Origin: VAZQ01 sp963821505
Lineage (GTDB): Bacteria; Pseudomonadota; Alphaproteobacteria; Rhizobiales; Xanthobacteraceae
Assembly (NCBI GenBank): GCA_963821505.1
Contig: CAWGEH010000022.1
Span: 159,586 to 223,585, forward strand
DNA length: 64,000 bases
Direction of reading: 5' to 3'
How positions within the stretch are numbered: position 1 is the first letter of the stretch; each line of letters starts with the position of its first letter. The translations under genes were made by a program, and so were the position numbers. Shown piece after piece: positions 44,010-52,617 of the stretch. Under the pieces are notes generated by a model. It was given only the letters and a program-made list of their open reading frames with translations. It was not told the DNA's origin and ran no database searches.

Positions 44010-44112
44010 AGCGCATCCCGATTGGGTCGAATCGTGATGCGCTCTAGATTCTTCGATTTTGCGCATGTTCTGTTCGGAAAACCGGTTCCCACTTTTCCGG
44101 AACATGCGCTAG
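44006..44112. repeat. 107-bp palindromic intergenic repeat, copy 2
   Basis: This copy is identical to 4986-5092 and begins within the last two codons of the S9 peptidase, whose TAG stop is part of the repeat. Perfect identity over 107 bases at 39 kb distance implies recent spread or gene conversion. Confidence 0.95.
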
Positions 44113-44307
44113 TCTAGATGAGCGCGTGCAACGCAGGGGCAGCACCGAAGGATCCGGCGTGTGCCCACCGGATATCAGCTCATAGTGGATGAGCCCGTCG
44201 CAACCGCTTCTTGAGCCCGGACTGGCCGTCGAAGCGCTCCCGCCGCGCAAGCAGCCGCTTGTGCTATGAACCTTCTTGCAGCGCAATCCCGCCACCGAGA
44301 AGCACCC

Positions 44308-45933
44308 ATGGTGATCATGTCGAGCCCGGCCGACCTCGCGCTGGGCGATTCAGGGGCATGCACGCGCGCGTCCCGTCGCGCAACGCGCTTGCTGCTCCCA
44401 GTTCTCATCGCCCTGGCATTCGCGGGCCTGGACGCAGGCGCGGCGGCGTGGGCAGCGGAGCCGGGGAAGTCTGCGGCGTCGATGGACGCGCGCATCCAGG
44501 CCCTGATCCCCGAGCTCGAGACCTACATCGCCGGCGGCATGAAGGCGTTCGACGTGCCCGGGCTCGCCGTCGGCATCGTCAGCGGCGACCGCCTCGTCTA
44601 CGCCAAAGGCTTCGGGGTGCGCAGCAAGACCGCCGGCCTGCCGGTCGACACCCGCACCGTGTTCCAGATCGGATCGGCCACCAAGGGATTTCTCGCCACC
44701 ACCATGGCCATCGCGGTGGATCACGGAAAGTTTCACTGGGACGACCGGGTCGTCGATCTGCATCCGACCTTCCAATTCAAGGACGCCTGGGTCACGCGCG
44801 AGTTTCGCGTCTACGACCTCATCGCACAGCGCTCCGGGCTGCCGCCCTATGCCAACGACATGCTCGGGATGCTCGGCTATGACGAGCCCGCGCTGATCCG
44901 CTCGTTGCGCCATGTCGAGCCGGTATCGAGCTTCCGCTCCACCTTCGCCTATACCAACATCACCCATCTGCTGGCGGCGCGGATCGTGGCGACGCGCGAG
45001 GACGCGCCTGGTTGGAACGCCGTCGCCCGGCGCGAACTGATCGACCCTCTCGGCATGACCGAGACCAGCTTCACCGCCGAGGCGATCAAGGCCGCGGCCA
45101 ATCACGCCGAAGGCTATCGCTGGACGCCGGAAGGGACGATCGCGGTGCCGTTCGAGCCGCTGTTTCCCTATGGCCTCGGGGCGGCCGGGAACATCAATTC
45201 CACCATCGAGGACATGGCACGCTGGGTCCGCTTGCAGCTCGGGAACGGCAGCTTCGAGGGCCGGCACCTCGTGTCGCCGGAAAGCCTCGCCTATACGCGC
45301 AGGCCGAAGGTGGCGATCAACGACAAGACGTCCTATGCGCTGGGCTGGGTCGTCGCGCAGACGCCGAACGGCGGCATCATCTGGCACAATGGCGGCACGA
45401 CCAGCTTCGGCGCCTTTGTCGGCATGATGGTCGACAAGGACGTCGGGGTGATCGTGCTTAGCAACGAGCAGAACGTGGGCATGCCGGACGCGCTCGGGCT
45501 GTGGATGCTCGATCGGCTCTTGGACAACCCGCCCGTCGATCACGTGGCGGACACGCTCAAGCGGGCAAAGGCCCAGTTCGCGTCCGAAAACAAGCCCTTC
45601 GCCAAGCCGGAGCAGCCGCGGCCGTTTCCTGCGCTGGCGCCGCTCGCCGGCAGTTTCGCCAGTCCTGTCTTCGGCAAGGCCGTGGTGCGGCCGGACGGCG
45701 GCGCGCTCGTCCTCGAGCTGGCGCAGACCGGCGCTCAGCTCACGCTCGAACCGTGGGACGGCGGCGTCTTCACCTTTCGCCTGCTGCCGAGCGGACGCTT
45801 CGCTTCCGTGGTCGCGAACATGGACGAACGGCCGAACGGCTTCGCCCAGTTCGAGATCGACGAGCACGGCAAGCTCGGCTCGCTCCGCCTCACCTTCGAC
45901 GATGGGCAGGCTTACGACTTCCGGCGCGACTGA
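44308..45933 (+). CDS. Serine beta-lactamase-family (class C/esterase) hydrolase with DUF3471 tail
   Basis: The protein has a signal sequence (RLLLPVLIALAFAGLDAGAA). The active-site triad of the beta-lactamase/D-alanyl-carboxypeptidase family follows: SxxK in QIGSATKGFLA, YxN in FAYTNITHLL and the third box HNGG in IIWHNGGTTSF. The C-terminal ~110 residues resemble DUF3471 (LAGSFASPVFGKAVVRPDGG), a domain also present in the nearby M56 sensor. Such proteins are periplasmic peptidases or esterases, and only some are true beta-lactamases. The ATG at 44308 follows CGAGAAG; an upstream ATG at 44266 is also in frame. Its 3' end converges with the GT2 gene. Confidence 0.9.
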   Translation: MVIMSSPADLALGDSGACTRASRRATRLLLPVLIALAFAGLDAGAAAWAAEPGKSAASMDARIQALIPELETYIAGGMKAFDVPGLAVGIVSGDRLVYAKGFGVRSKTAGLPVDTRTVFQIGSATKGFLATTMAIAVDHGKFHWDDRVVDLHPTFQFKDAWVTREFRVYDLIAQRSGLPPYANDMLGMLGYDEPALIRSLRHVEPVSSFRSTFAYTNITHLLAARIVATREDAPGWNAVARRELIDPLGMTETSFTAEAIKAAANHAEGYRWTPEGTIAVPFEPLFPYGLGAAGNINSTIEDMARWVRLQLGNGSFEGRHLVSPESLAYTRRPKVAINDKTSYALGWVVAQTPNGGIIWHNGGTTSFGAFVGMMVDKDVGVIVLSNEQNVGMPDALGLWMLDRLLDNPPVDHVADTLKRAKAQFASENKPFAKPEQPRPFPALAPLAGSFASPVFGKAVVRPDGGALVLELAQTGAQLTLEPWDGGVFTFRLLPSGRFASVVANMDERPNGFAQFEIDEHGKLGSLRLTFDDGQAYDFRRD

Positions 45934-45978
45934 GAACGTGGCGCCGGGCGGGCACGTCGCCGAGGCGAATGCACCCAG

Positions 45979-47973
45979 CTAAGCGTCCGTGGCAGCCCGG
46001 CCAAAGGCCCGCTTCCATAGCCCGCTTACAATCGCCGGCGTATCGAGTCGGCGGATTTCCTGCGAATAACCTCCCGTATATAGCTTCACGATCAGGCGAT
46101 CGCGCGCTGCCGGGTCCAGGTTATGCTTGAACCGGACGGAGACCTGTCCCTCTCCCTGTCTGCCGATCTGCTTCACGCGCGACGGGAGGAGCGGAAAACC
46201 GGCCGCTTCGACCAGGACTTCGTCGCCGATGCCGATGGGCACGTCTCGCCGAAGCTCGACAACGCCGGAGTCCAGAGACAGGCTGACGAGCCGTCCCGGA
46301 AGAAATCGTCCCGCGAATTGCGCCTGGGCTGGTTCGCCAATGAAAAAACTATCCAGCAAAGGGCGAGGCTTTTCAAAACAGATGAGGGCGGCGATGACGA
46401 GCACGACGATATTGGCAGCAGCCCAGTACATCGCCACGATCGAAAACTCGCCGCGGACTATCGTCGACCATTCGGGAACGAGGTTGGTGATGACCCCGAT
46501 CGCCGTGAGCGCGACCAGGGTCGCGCAGCATGTGAACGTATAGGCGTCGAACTCGTTCTGTTCGGCTCCGCTACCCTTCGGCGTGACCTTGAAGGGAGTG
46601 CCGAACGGCTTGATCAAGGTCGCGGCCACGGTGGGCAGGAGGCGAAACGTAGAGAATGCTCCGACGGCGGTGGATAGGACCGGAAGATATCGCGACGGGG
46701 TGATCCATCGCATGAGCAAGGAATAGGCCAGCAGAACCGGTAGTTGGTAGTAAATGATGTCCAAGGTACTGGTGAAATAGAGCGGAGCGACACCGGTCCA
46801 AAGAAAAACCGGGGGAACAATCAAGAGACAAAAACGGACAAAATATTGGATCAGCCAGCTCAGCGGGACGAACATGATGCGCTGAAAGAGACTGAGACCG
46901 GGCCCGCGAATAGGTCCGTTGTGCAAGAACAGGGTCTGAATTCCTCCCCGGCACCAGCGGCCGCGCTGAATGAAATAGCCCCTGAGGTTTTCCGCGGCGA
47001 GGCCCATGGAAAGCCGCTCATTCAAGTAGCGGGTCTTGTAGCCTTTGTTCAACATCGCGAGGGTCGTGAGCAGGTCCTCGGTGACGGACTCGGTGGGGAT
47101 CCCTCCAATCGCTTCGAGCGCTTGCCTGCGCATGATCGAACACGACCCGCAGCAGAAGCTGACATCCCACGCATCCCGGCTCGCCGCCATCTCGTCGAAG
47201 AATAGCCGTTGCTCGTCGGGCCAAACCCGCTCGATGTCCAAATTCGATTGAACCGGGTCCTTATTGAAGAAGTGCTGCGGGGTTTGCACGATGCCGATGG
47301 CGGGGTCTGCAAAAAACGGGACCGTACGGCGAAGAAATTGCCGGTATGGCACGAAGTCCGCATCGAAGACCGCGACGAAATCACCGCGTGAGACTTTCAG
47401 GCCGTGGTTCATATTCCCGGCTTTGGCGTGCAGGTTGTCCGGCCGGGTGACGTGGATGACGCCCTTCTCCTCGCAGTACTTTCTGAGCCACTCGCGTCGC
47501 TTGTCGTCGAGGACATAGACCTTGAGCTTGTGCCGGGGATAATCGAGCGCGAGCGCTCCGACGATGGTGCGTTCCAGCACGTCGAGAGGCTCGTCGTAGG
47601 TCGGAATGAACACGTCGACGGTCGGCCATCCGTCTTGTGGCTGCGCCGCGAACGCCGCCTGCAGCCGGTCGGCTTCGGTACTACGGTCCACATACCGGCT
47701 CATCGTGAGGAGGAAGATAACTATTTCCACGAATCCGATTATCTCGACAAAGAACAGGAACCAGACCCAAATAAACGGCAGGCCGTCATTGGGATAAGGC
47801 AGGACGGTGTCGTAAAAGCGCCACCAAAGGTAGCGCAGGGAGACGGCCGCGACAAAAGCGCATGTAATGGCGCGCGTCCAAGTTCGCCGGCGCGGCACGT
47901 TCAGAACGAAAATCAGAAAGAATGCCGCGACCAGCATCGCCGGGCCGAGCGCTTCTAGGTAATGCTGAACCAT
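45979..47973 (-). CDS. BcsA/BgsA-like processive family-2 glycosyltransferase (candidate beta-glucan synthase)
   Basis: The 664-residue membrane protein has the full set of processive GT2 motifs: TYDEP (D127), VLDDKRR (D156/D157), FDADFVP (D204, D206), TED (299-301) and QRGRW (336-340). Membrane helices lie on both sides, and FKVTPKG, typical of cellulose synthases, comes after the catalytic domain. The C-terminal ~90 residues form a beta domain resembling PilZ (GRLVSLSLDSGVVELR) but lack an evident RxxxR c-di-GMP arginine pair. It overlaps the upstream HlyD-like gene by 19 bases. A membrane-fusion gene followed by a GT2 without bcsB/bcsC matches the bgsB-bgsA operon of Sinorhizobium, which makes mixed-linkage beta-glucan. 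The polymer here is inferred. Confidence 0.88.
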   Translation of the reverse strand: MVQHYLEALGPAMLVAAFFLIFVLNVPRRRTWTRAITCAFVAAVSLRYLWWRFYDTVLPYPNDGLPFIWVWFLFFVEIIGFVEIVIFLLTMSRYVDRSTEADRLQAAFAAQPQDGWPTVDVFIPTYDEPLDVLERTIVGALALDYPRHKLKVYVLDDKRREWLRKYCEEKGVIHVTRPDNLHAKAGNMNHGLKVSRGDFVAVFDADFVPYRQFLRRTVPFFADPAIGIVQTPQHFFNKDPVQSNLDIERVWPDEQRLFFDEMAASRDAWDVSFCCGSCSIMRRQALEAIGGIPTESVTEDLLTTLAMLNKGYKTRYLNERLSMGLAAENLRGYFIQRGRWCRGGIQTLFLHNGPIRGPGLSLFQRIMFVPLSWLIQYFVRFCLLIVPPVFLWTGVAPLYFTSTLDIIYYQLPVLLAYSLLMRWITPSRYLPVLSTAVGAFSTFRLLPTVAATLIKPFGTPFKVTPKGSGAEQNEFDAYTFTCCATLVALTAIGVITNLVPEWSTIVRGEFSIVAMYWAAANIVVLVIAALICFEKPRPLLDSFFIGEPAQAQFAGRFLPGRLVSLSLDSGVVELRRDVPIGIGDEVLVEAAGFPLLPSRVKQIGRQGEGQVSVRFKHNLDPAARDRLIVKLYTGGYSQEIRRLDTPAIVSGLWKRAFGRAATDA

Positions 47974-49184
47974 AGCGCCTTGAACCAGCGTACGATCGGG
48001 AGCGAGCGGGTTCTGAACCGGACCTGAACAGAACGCCCGACCTGGCAGAAGTTTGCGTAATCGGTATTGAGCGACGATTCGGGAAGGGCCACGCGGATAC
48101 GGGCATCTTTGCCACGGCTCTGCGGGAGTTTCGCGGCCAGGATCACATCCTCCGTCACGGCTGCGCTGCCGCGTACGGCCATGACTTGACCGTCGATGGC
48201 GTCGGAGCGACCGAGCAGGCGGACTTGCGCATTGCGTCCGGGATAGATTTCGTCGTAGTCCACTTCCGCGACGAGGATGTCGACGAAGAGATCACGACAG
48301 TCCAGGATCTGCACGAGCTCGTTGCCGGCGATTACGTGGGAGCCCTCGACGACGTTGTTGCGCCAGATCACTCCCTCGAACGGCATCCGCAAGATCGCGT
48401 AGCTCAAATCGCGGTTGCGCGCATGCTCCTCGTCGTGCTGCGTCTCGAGCTGGGCGATCCGCGCCTTGAGCTCTCGCTCGCGGAACTGCAATTCGGCAAG
48501 CTGGATGGTGACCTCGTCGATGCGCTGTTGCGAATACGGCACGTCGTTCCGGCCCTCGCCGACGAAGACGCCCCGCTTCACGGCATCGAGTTGCTGGCTC
48601 AATCGCTCCAACTCTGCTCTGGCGATAGTGCCCTCGTGCGCGGTGATGGAGGCGGCCCGGGCCTGCTCGACGGCGGCTTCGGCCACGATCCCGGTCGTCC
48701 CGAGCCGCTGCTTTCTGGTAAGATCCGCCTCGGCCGCCTGTTGTTGCGCCGCCGCTGAATCGATGCGTTGGCGTCGGATCGCGATCTCCTGGGTCAGATT
48801 TCGGACGCTCGCCTCCTGATATTCGTGGCGACGAGTCTGGAGTTCCTGGCGCAAGGCCGTGAGCTGGGCGCGTTGATCGTCGATGGCCATGCGCCGCTGC
48901 TTTGCGGCTTCGAGCTCAGCCCCCATCTGGACTTCGGCAGTGCGGGTGATTCGATCGTTTCGGATGCCGAGAAGCTCGGCCCCTGCCTGGAGCGCGGTTC
49001 CGATCTTGGGCGGAGTGGACGTTACCGTGCCGTCGATGGGAGCGGAAATGATCGAGATGCGAGCGTTTACCGTTCCGTCGAGACTCGTATAGCCGGTCAG
49101 TGCCGGCAAGATCGCCATCACGCCGCCCACCAGCAGCAGGATGCCGACCGTAATGCGGACGGAACGTCTGTTCCAAATTACCAT
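47955..49184 (-). CDS. HlyD-family membrane-fusion/periplasmic adaptor (BgsB-like)
   Basis: The 409-residue protein has one N-terminal membrane helix (RITVGILLLVGGVMAILPAL) and a lipoyl half-motif (ISIISAPIDGTVTSTPPKIG). A long coiled-coil hairpin follows (about 85-270, rich in Glu/Gln/Arg/Ala), and then the second half-motif LRMPFEGVIWRNNVVEGSHV and a beta-barrel part. This is the HlyD/EmrA/Alg44-like adaptor layout. Coupling to the downstream synthase by a 19-base overlap suggests it guides the polymer through the periplasm. The ATG at 49184 is preferred; a GTG at 49208 would add eight residues. It is divergent from a Bug protein gene. Confidence 0.88.
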   Translation of the reverse strand: MVIWNRRSVRITVGILLLVGGVMAILPALTGYTSLDGTVNARISIISAPIDGTVTSTPPKIGTALQAGAELLGIRNDRITRTAEVQMGAELEAAKQRRMAIDDQRAQLTALRQELQTRRHEYQEASVRNLTQEIAIRRQRIDSAAAQQQAAEADLTRKQRLGTTGIVAEAAVEQARAASITAHEGTIARAELERLSQQLDAVKRGVFVGEGRNDVPYSQQRIDEVTIQLAELQFRERELKARIAQLETQHDEEHARNRDLSYAILRMPFEGVIWRNNVVEGSHVIAGNELVQILDCRDLFVDILVAEVDYDEIYPGRNAQVRLLGRSDAIDGQVMAVRGSAAVTEDVILAAKLPQSRGKDARIRVALPESSLNTDYANFCQVGRSVQVRFRTRSLPIVRWFKALWFSIT

Positions 49185-49264
49185 CTGTATATTGTGAAAT
49201 CTACGCACGGCGTTGGTTGATTTGGATCAACGCCGAAGACTTTTTGATTTGCGAGCAAGAGCCG

Positions 49265-50266
49265 ATGTGGCGCAAGAAATTACCCATATTCGGCTTTTTC
49301 TCGACCGTCCTTGTTTCTGCTATGGCCGGCCTGCTGTGGGCGGCCGAGCCAAGTTCCAAAGACAGCGATTATCCGAACCGCGCCATCACTATCATCGTAC
49401 CCTGGGCCCCTGCCGGTCCGAGCGACATGCTCTCGCGCATCGTGGCCGGCCAGATGTCCCGTACGTTGGGCCAGAAAATCCTGGTGGAAAACGTCGTTGG
49501 AGCAGGCGGCACGACCGCTGCGCTGCGCGTCAAGCGAGCTGCGCCCGACGGGTATACGTTACTGGCCGGGAACATGGGCACCCATGCCGCCGCCGTCGCG
49601 CTGTATCCGCAGCTGGGATACGATCCCCGCCTTGATTTCGAGCCGATCGGGATCGTGGCAAGCGCGCCGATCGTCATCGTGAGCAGACGGGATTTGCCGC
49701 CCAAGGACTTCAGGGAATTCGTCCGTTACCTGAAGGCGAATGCTCACAAGCTCGACGAGGGACATGGCGGGGTCGGCTCCATTCCATTTACCGCATGTCT
49801 TCTGCTCAATCACATGCTCGACGTAAGACCCCGGCTTGTCTCCTATGACGGCGCGGCGCCTGCGCAGGAAGCCCTCATCCGCGGCCGGATCGACTACATG
49901 TGCGATCAGACCATAAGCGTTGTGCCTGCGGTGCGTGGCGGACGGATCAAGGCCTATGCCATAGCGGCGCCGGAGCGCAGCCCGGCGCTGCCGGATGTCC
50001 CGACCACGGCAGAAGGCGGCTTGCCGGAATACCAGCTGTCCACCTGGCAGGCGATGTTTGCGCCGAGAGGAGTTCCGAAGACGGCCGTTGAAAAGCTCAA
50101 TGATGCCCTGGTCAGAGCACTTGAAGGCGAGACCGTACGCGAGAACCTGCTCGATTTGGGGGCCAATATCCCTCAGGGGAACCAAGGCACCCCGCAAGCT
50201 CTCGCCGATCTTGTGAGAAATGAGGTCGACCGCTGGACATCCATCGTCAAGGCGGGAGGTATTTAG
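49265..50266 (+). CDS. Tripartite tricarboxylate (Bug/TctC) periplasmic binding protein
   Basis: The 333-residue protein has a signal peptide (LPIFGFFSTVLVSAMAGLLW) and the Bug hallmark strands AITIIVPWAPAGPSDMLSRI, VENVVGAGGTTAALRVKRA and PDGYTLLAGNMGTHAAAVAL. Bug proteins deliver carboxylates or other small acids to TctAB permeases, but many, like this one, have no adjacent permease and may serve in trans or act as sensors. The ATG at 49265 fits the signal peptide; the frame opens at 49217. It is divergent from the HlyD-like gene and convergent with the class A hydrolase. Confidence 0.92.
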   Translation: MWRKKLPIFGFFSTVLVSAMAGLLWAAEPSSKDSDYPNRAITIIVPWAPAGPSDMLSRIVAGQMSRTLGQKILVENVVGAGGTTAALRVKRAAPDGYTLLAGNMGTHAAAVALYPQLGYDPRLDFEPIGIVASAPIVIVSRRDLPPKDFREFVRYLKANAHKLDEGHGGVGSIPFTACLLLNHMLDVRPRLVSYDGAAPAQEALIRGRIDYMCDQTISVVPAVRGGRIKAYAIAAPERSPALPDVPTTAEGGLPEYQLSTWQAMFAPRGVPKTAVEKLNDALVRALEGETVRENLLDLGANIPQGNQGTPQALADLVRNEVDRWTSIVKAGGI

Positions 50267-50370
50267 GCCGCACCGATTGAGCCGGCGGCACGCTGCTCAT
50301 CGGGCGTCCAGTGTCTGGGAGAATGGCCTCGATCGCTGTCGCGCGCGGCAACTGCGAGCATCAGACTCGG

Positions 50371-51354
50371 CTAGCCCACGGATTGCGCCGCCTCCCGCAA
50401 CACGTCGGCCGCGGCGGCGATGTAAGACTCGGCCATCGCGGGGACCTTGTCGTCCGGACCGCTCCAATTGATCGTCAGGCAGAACGTGACCGGCACGCGT
50501 GCGACGATCATCTGGCCGGCGAAGCATAGGCAGTGGAACCGCTCCCAATCGATACTGCCGCCCTTGCCATAGGCGGGCGTATCGGGTGGGACCGCCTTGG
50601 CGACGGCATCGGCCATGGCCTGGATGCGCTTGAATTCCGCCAGCGTCTCCGGTTGCTTGAAGAATGCGCGGCGCAGCACCTGCTGATACCAGCGCACCAT
50701 TTCCTCGGCGGTGCTGGCCATCGTCTGCTTGTCGTTGAGCGCGGGGCGCGGTGTGCCGACCGAGCCGCCGTTTTGCATGCGCAAAATGCCATCCCAGCCG
50801 ATATCGACGCCTTCCGGCGCCCCGGCGATATATGACAAAAGCCGGCGGGTGGATTGCGGAATCTGGGTCTGCTTCAGTCCGGCTTCGGCGATGAGTGCGC
50901 GGACCTGCGCGGGACCTACCGCGGCGAGTGCGATGTCCGTCGCCGTATTGTCGCTGTGCGCGATCATCGCTTCCAGCGCGCTGCGTGCCGCGGTCGTGCC
51001 GGCGAGATTGAGGAAGACGGGACTGCTGGCCGACCGCACCGCATCGTCGACCTTCACCTGCTGGTCTTCCGACAGGCGTCCGGCTTCGACATCGCGCAGG
51101 AACTGCGCCAGGATGAAGGTCTTGACCGCGCTGCCGACGAACATGCGCGCCGCGGGATCGTGCGACGCCCGCCACGAGGCGGCGGGGTGGTCGGCGACCA
51201 CCAGGCAGCTGGCGGTCGCCGGCAGGCGCGCGAAACGGTCCACCGCCACCTGCACGCGGGCGGCGCCGTCAGCCGCTGCCGCATCCTCGATGTGGACGGG
51301 CCCGGCAAGCGCCGAAGCGGTCAGCGCCAACAAGCGACGACGATCGAGGTTCAT
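50371..51354 (-). CDS. Class A beta-lactamase-like serine hydrolase
   Basis: The 327-residue protein starts with an Arg-rich secretion signal (DRRRLLALTASALAGPV). The class A layout follows: SxxK as S75-A-V-K78 (GSAVKTFILAQFL), SDN at 134-136 (HSDNTATDIALAAVG) and KGG at 264-266 (AYGKGGSIDWERF) in place of KTG. A standard Omega-loop ExxLN with the deacylating glutamate was not found between SDN and KGG, so it may be a slow hydrolase, a penicillin-binding protein or a peptidase, not an efficient beta-lactamase. It converges with the Bug gene and stands near two other genes with DUF3471/beta-lactamase themes. Confidence 0.85.
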   Translation of the reverse strand: MNLDRRRLLALTASALAGPVHIEDAAAADGAARVQVAVDRFARLPATASCLVVADHPAASWRASHDPAARMFVGSAVKTFILAQFLRDVEAGRLSEDQQVKVDDAVRSASSPVFLNLAGTTAARSALEAMIAHSDNTATDIALAAVGPAQVRALIAEAGLKQTQIPQSTRRLLSYIAGAPEGVDIGWDGILRMQNGGSVGTPRPALNDKQTMASTAEEMVRWYQQVLRRAFFKQPETLAEFKRIQAMADAVAKAVPPDTPAYGKGGSIDWERFHCLCFAGQMIVARVPVTFCLTINWSGPDDKVPAMAESYIAAAADVLREAAQSVG

Positions 51355-51443
51355 GCGGGCCCTCTTGCTTGATCAAATCACGGCCAACAAGCAACAGACA
51401 GCATGACCCTTGTTGGCCACCTCCAAGTCCGTTGCTCGTCGCC

Positions 51444-52424
51444 TCATTTGCCTCGGCATTGCCCCAACTGCAGCGGCGCCTGTGGGACCGGCGATCCCTG
51501 CACGAAAATCGTCGGGTGATATCTGCCTTCGTCGGCCGACCATGCCACCCCGGAAATGTTCGGCATCTGCGCCATCCGCCTCACCATGTCCTCCGACACG
51601 AAGACATCCACCGTGTCGTCATCTTGCTCGACGGTATAGGCAACATCCGAGCCGAATGTTTTCAGGAATACCGGCAAGCAATAGTGCCGTCCGATCTGCT
51701 GGGCGAGGCGCAACTCGCCGTCGAGCATGCCGTCTTGGCTCAATTTCGCGTTCTCATTGATTTGATACAACGGCGGCGCATCGAGCAATTTTTGATCCAG
51801 TGCCTGTTTGAACGCGCCCGGATTATTCTTCGCGACGTATCCGATCACTCTGGATTTGGAAATGAGGCCCTGACGTCTCGCGGCTTCGGCCGCTTTGAGA
51901 AAATCATTGAAGACATCGGCCAGGCCCTGCGCGCTGACCCTGTGGACGTTATCCAGGTGGACGCCCACGATAGAGCCGACAGGCGCGACTTTGTCTCCTT
52001 GTTTCACTATCGCAACGAGATCATCGATCACGATCTTTCTCGCAGCCGGGTCATCGAGATCGATCACGCGCTCGGTATCGCCCCATCGATCTCCAGTCGG
52101 CTCGGAAGTAGGAAATCGGTCGCAATCGCTTCCGATGTAACAATTTCCCCCGACATGGTAGAGGATCAGATTGATACCCGGCGCCAGCCGCGGAATCGGA
52201 TTCTTGGGATCGACGTCGAGCCATCCCACTTCGCCGCGCGCGACCGCCTCATAGAGGCCCTGCAGGAGACCGTCGTCGACGCTGCCGGTCAGGCTCGTCG
52301 CCCAATATTGTTTTCTCAGCTCCTGCGCTGCGCCGGTCAACGAATAAACCGACACCACGCCGATCGCCAGCGCGCCGGCAATGACTGCGATCCTGCCGAT
52401 TCCGGCTTTCCAATTCTGCGGCAC
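51444..52424 (-). CDS. Membrane-anchored protein with GH114-like (TIM-barrel) features
   Basis: The 326-residue protein has an N-terminal signal anchor (IGRIAVIAGALAIGVVSVYS) and a large extracytoplasmic domain. Segments such as ARGEVGWLDVDP, RVIDLDDPAARKIVIDDLVA and SIVGVHLDNVHRVSAQGLAD follow the pattern of GH114 endo-alpha-1,4-polygalactosaminidases and related TIM barrels, where a V-D/H-L-D-N-V strand holds an acidic residue. The match is weak and the call is tentative. The frame is open to a TTG at 52520, but the GTG at 52424 has GGAGG four bases upstream and places the membrane segment correctly. No partner gene is evident. Confidence 0.6.
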   Translation of the reverse strand: MPQNWKAGIGRIAVIAGALAIGVVSVYSLTGAAQELRKQYWATSLTGSVDDGLLQGLYEAVARGEVGWLDVDPKNPIPRLAPGINLILYHVGGNCYIGSDCDRFPTSEPTGDRWGDTERVIDLDDPAARKIVIDDLVAIVKQGDKVAPVGSIVGVHLDNVHRVSAQGLADVFNDFLKAAEAARRQGLISKSRVIGYVAKNNPGAFKQALDQKLLDAPPLYQINENAKLSQDGMLDGELRLAQQIGRHYCLPVFLKTFGSDVAYTVEQDDDTVDVFVSEDMVRRMAQMPNISGVAWSADEGRYHPTIFVQGSPVPQAPLQLGQCRGK

Positions 52425-52617
52425 GCGGCCTCCGATCCTGGCGAAAAAGGGCTGATGGCTGGTTTGCAAGGCTGGCGGAGATCTTCGCGACGTTTCCGTC
52501 GGCCCGTCAACGGAAATCAAGAATTATGCTGCCGACCCGATTTGCCTGGGGACTTTGCTCCTTATGATCGCCTCCCGTGGCGGCTTGTCGGTCGCCTCGC
52601 TGCGCTTGCTGATGTCC

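Noticed and set aside
45979..46250. Functional PilZ c-di-GMP receptor in the GT2 C terminus
   Set aside because: The fold looks PilZ-like, but a clear RxxxR followed by DxSxxG could not be found, so c-di-GMP binding is not claimed.
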